64,000 bases of DNA from NCBI GenBank assembly GCA_016858145.1, contig JAEHOE010000081.1, positions 496,001 through 560,000 on the forward strand, in the 5' to 3' direction. Source of the stretch: Edaphochlamys debaryana (taxonomy: Eukaryota; Chlorophyta; Chlorophyceae; Chlamydomonadales). Both the position numbers and the translations under genes were made by a program. The notes below the pieces were generated by a model. It did not search any database, had not been told where the DNA came from, and saw only the letters and a program-made list of their open reading frames with translations. This document shows, piece by piece, positions 62,057 through 64,000 of this stretch (positions are counted from its first letter, which is position 1; each line of letters begins with the position of its first letter).

Positions 62057-63944
62057 TTACGCCGTGGGCTTGGGCGCGGAGGCGCGCGCGAGGTAGAGCG
62101 CCCCCACCACGGCCGCGCCCAGCAGCACCCAGCCGCCGATGTCCCACCAGATCTCGGCGATCTGCGGCCCCCCCTTGGCGCCGCCGCGGCCGCCGTCGCG
62201 CTCCCCCCCCGGGCCCCCCGCCGCCGCCATGTGGGACTGGATCTCGTCATAGTAGTCCGGGGCCTGTCAGGGGGGGGGGGAGGGGGGAGGGGAGAGGGAG
62301 GGAGGGTCATCGTCACAGATCACATGGAGCACCGCACTGCGCGCTGTCGTCCCGATCTGGCCCACGTCCTCCTCCGGCCTCCCCCGCTCCCCCCTCTCGG
62401 GTTGTAGCCCTCCCCACCCGGCGTGGGGGTCCTTCGCTGGCCCCCTCCTCTGCGCCCCCCGAGGGCTCCCCGCCACCCTCCCGCACACGTCCATCGCCTG
62501 GATTGTGCCCATCCTGCACCCGTAACCCTAGCCGACAAGAAACACACCCCTGCGCACACCTCTTCCCGTTCCCTCCCTGTTGGTCGACCCACCCACCCAG
62601 CCCCATACACCCCCTGCTTCCACCTCCTCGCCCGCCCCACCTTGTCGCACATCTCCAGCGCCTTCTTGTACGTCTCGTTGTCCGGCTCCTGGTGGGGGAG
62701 GGGGGAGGGGGGAAGGGAAGGGGCGAAGGCGTCTTGAGCAAGGGATGACCTGCCCAGGGCCTCTTACGTAAGCCCTGCACCACATTGCCCTGGCGGCTGT
62801 GCCCTCCCTTGCATCTCACCGCTGCCTTCAATCCTCGAGGGGCACCCCTGCCCTACCCTTCATTCCCTGCCCGCCCAGCAACCCCAGAGGCCTCATGCAA
62901 ACCTCCTTGCCCTGCCCCCTCCCCGCTCCCTCCCTCCCCCCGCCCCCCTTGCCTTGTCGTGGCAGTGCTTGAAGGCCGCGGAGGCCTCCTGGAAGCGCTG
63001 GTTGGCCTTGGCCTTGTCTGGGCACAGGAAGCCCTGCGAGGGGGGCGGGGTGGGGGAAGGGGGTCGAAAGGGGCGGGGCACAGTGGGGAGGGAGGTGTGG
63101 GATGCACGAGTGGGGCGGATGGGCGGCCACCAAGAGGCTGGGGCCTACAGCCCGTGCCCTGGCACTCCCCGGCTGCATGCGGAATAGGAAGGTACTCAAG
63201 CCCCCGCACCTGACTGCGCACAGCCGGCCTCCCTCGCTGCAGCTGAGCTCCTCGCCCAGGCCACCCCCGGCCCAGGCCAACCCCCGTCGGGAGCCAGGGG
63301 AACCAGCGCGCGCCGTGGCGGCGAGCCTCCCGGCCTCTTTCAACGCCTCGCCCCCTACGGTCCCCCCCTCCCCTTGCCCGGCTGCAGGTCCGAGAGATCT
63401 GCAGTCGGCCAAGCTCTGTCCAGCCGGCCGCTTCCCACTTAGAGAGGCAGATGGCCGGCTCCGCAGCGCCCGCGAGTTCTGCGGCACGAAGCACCGCGAC
63501 CGACCCGACCTGACCCGGCTGGGCGCGGCTTCACCCTGGCAGGACCGGGCTCCTCGCGAGGCCCCCCTGAGCCAGGGCCCCTTCAGCAAGTGCCGTGCCG
63601 TTGGTTGTAAGTCAGCTAGCGATGACGTTATGCCCGTGTGAGGGGGAGGGGTCTGCCACAGTTGGGCCCAGAAAGCTCAGGGACGCAACCTGGACCCGTG
63701 CCTGCCATATGAGCGTGGAAGTGTGCCCCAACCCAGCTTTGTCTCGCTGGAGGCTGAAATGGGGCTGGTGCCGCGCCTCGTTTGCTATCCAGAGCGTCAG
63801 ACCGCCCGACACGATACCCAAACCCTTTAGGCCCCAGGGCGCGGGGGCCCCACCCACCAGGGACGTGTAGGCGTTTCCTAGGCACCAGTAAGCGTCCGCG
63901 CGGTCCGAGTCGATGCTGATCGCCTGCTTGAGCTTGGTGATCGC
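62057..63944 (-). CDS. TOM20: plant-type TOM20 mitochondrial import receptor, C-terminal four exons (5' end outside window)
   Basis: Exons 63858-63944, 62953-63033, 62641-62688 and 62057-62263 (140 residues) are in phase 0. TPR-type helices: KLKQAISIDSDRADAYWCLG, NAYTSL, then NQRFQEASAAFKHC and EPDNETYKKALEM. A Gly-rich linker leads to a C-terminal membrane anchor, WVLLGAAVVGALYLA, and a short tail. Plant and algal TOM20 are C-terminally anchored in the outer mitochondrial membrane and bind presequences through TPR helices, unlike the N-terminally anchored animal and fungal protein. The intron after HDK uses a GC donor (AAG|GCAAGG). The first exons lie beyond 64000; 63945-64000 is intron sequence. 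Stop TAA at 62057-62059. Confidence 0.85.
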
Positions 63945-64000
63945 CTGTGAGGAGCAGCAGCGCGGGGCAGGTGGGATCCCAGGGCATGCAGCCGCGTCAT

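Overview
The window looks like nuclear DNA of a GC-rich chlorophyte green alga, most plausibly a volvocine or other Chlamydomonadales relative. The evidence is intron-rich genes with GT-AG and a few GC-AG introns, very long G/C and Pro/Gly-coding low-complexity tracts, chloroplast-type leader peptides, a plant-type TOM20 and a tandem F-box-like/ankyrin family. Gypsy and DIRS retrotransposons of the kind common in these algae are also present. The organism call is inference from gene style, not from a marker gene.

Layout. 1-632: 3' end of a CCHC zinc-knuckle protein. 633-5301: mostly gene-poor, with one long Pro-rich minus-strand ORF. 5302-19373: a minus-strand Ty3/Gypsy LTR retrotransposon with a 4-bp target duplication. 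It carries gag, a second ORF, a protease-bearing ORF, RT/RNase H, a cytosine-methyltransferase-like domain, integrase, a PHD finger and a second methyltransferase-like domain. It is broken by several frameshifts although its LTRs are about 99% identical. 20337-22898: a scrambled DIRS-like fragment containing a ~570-bp near-perfect palindrome. 23401-24152: a small coiled-coil gene. 24835-36805: four tandem minus-strand F-box-like/ankyrin genes, three intact and the leftmost a pseudogene.

39229-42967 (minus): an AGC-like kinase with DFD in place of DFG. 43897-45565 (plus): a small plastid-type FHA protein, divergent from the kinase. 47221-49612 (minus): an NHL/BTB/BACK protein. 50726 to about 53751 or beyond (minus): a thylakoid-lumen-type FKBP. 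55171-59538 (plus): a Raf-like (TKL) kinase. 62057-63944 (minus): a plant-type TOM20 running off the right edge.

Exon structures were worked out by hand from splice-site consensus, phase agreement and family conservation. No transcript data were available. Two themes recur. The Gypsy element has collected chromatin-type domains (C5-methyltransferase-like, PHD, second methyltransferase-like). In addition, host genes repeatedly carry a partial copy of an exon's 3' end a short distance into the following intron, seen six times in four genes.
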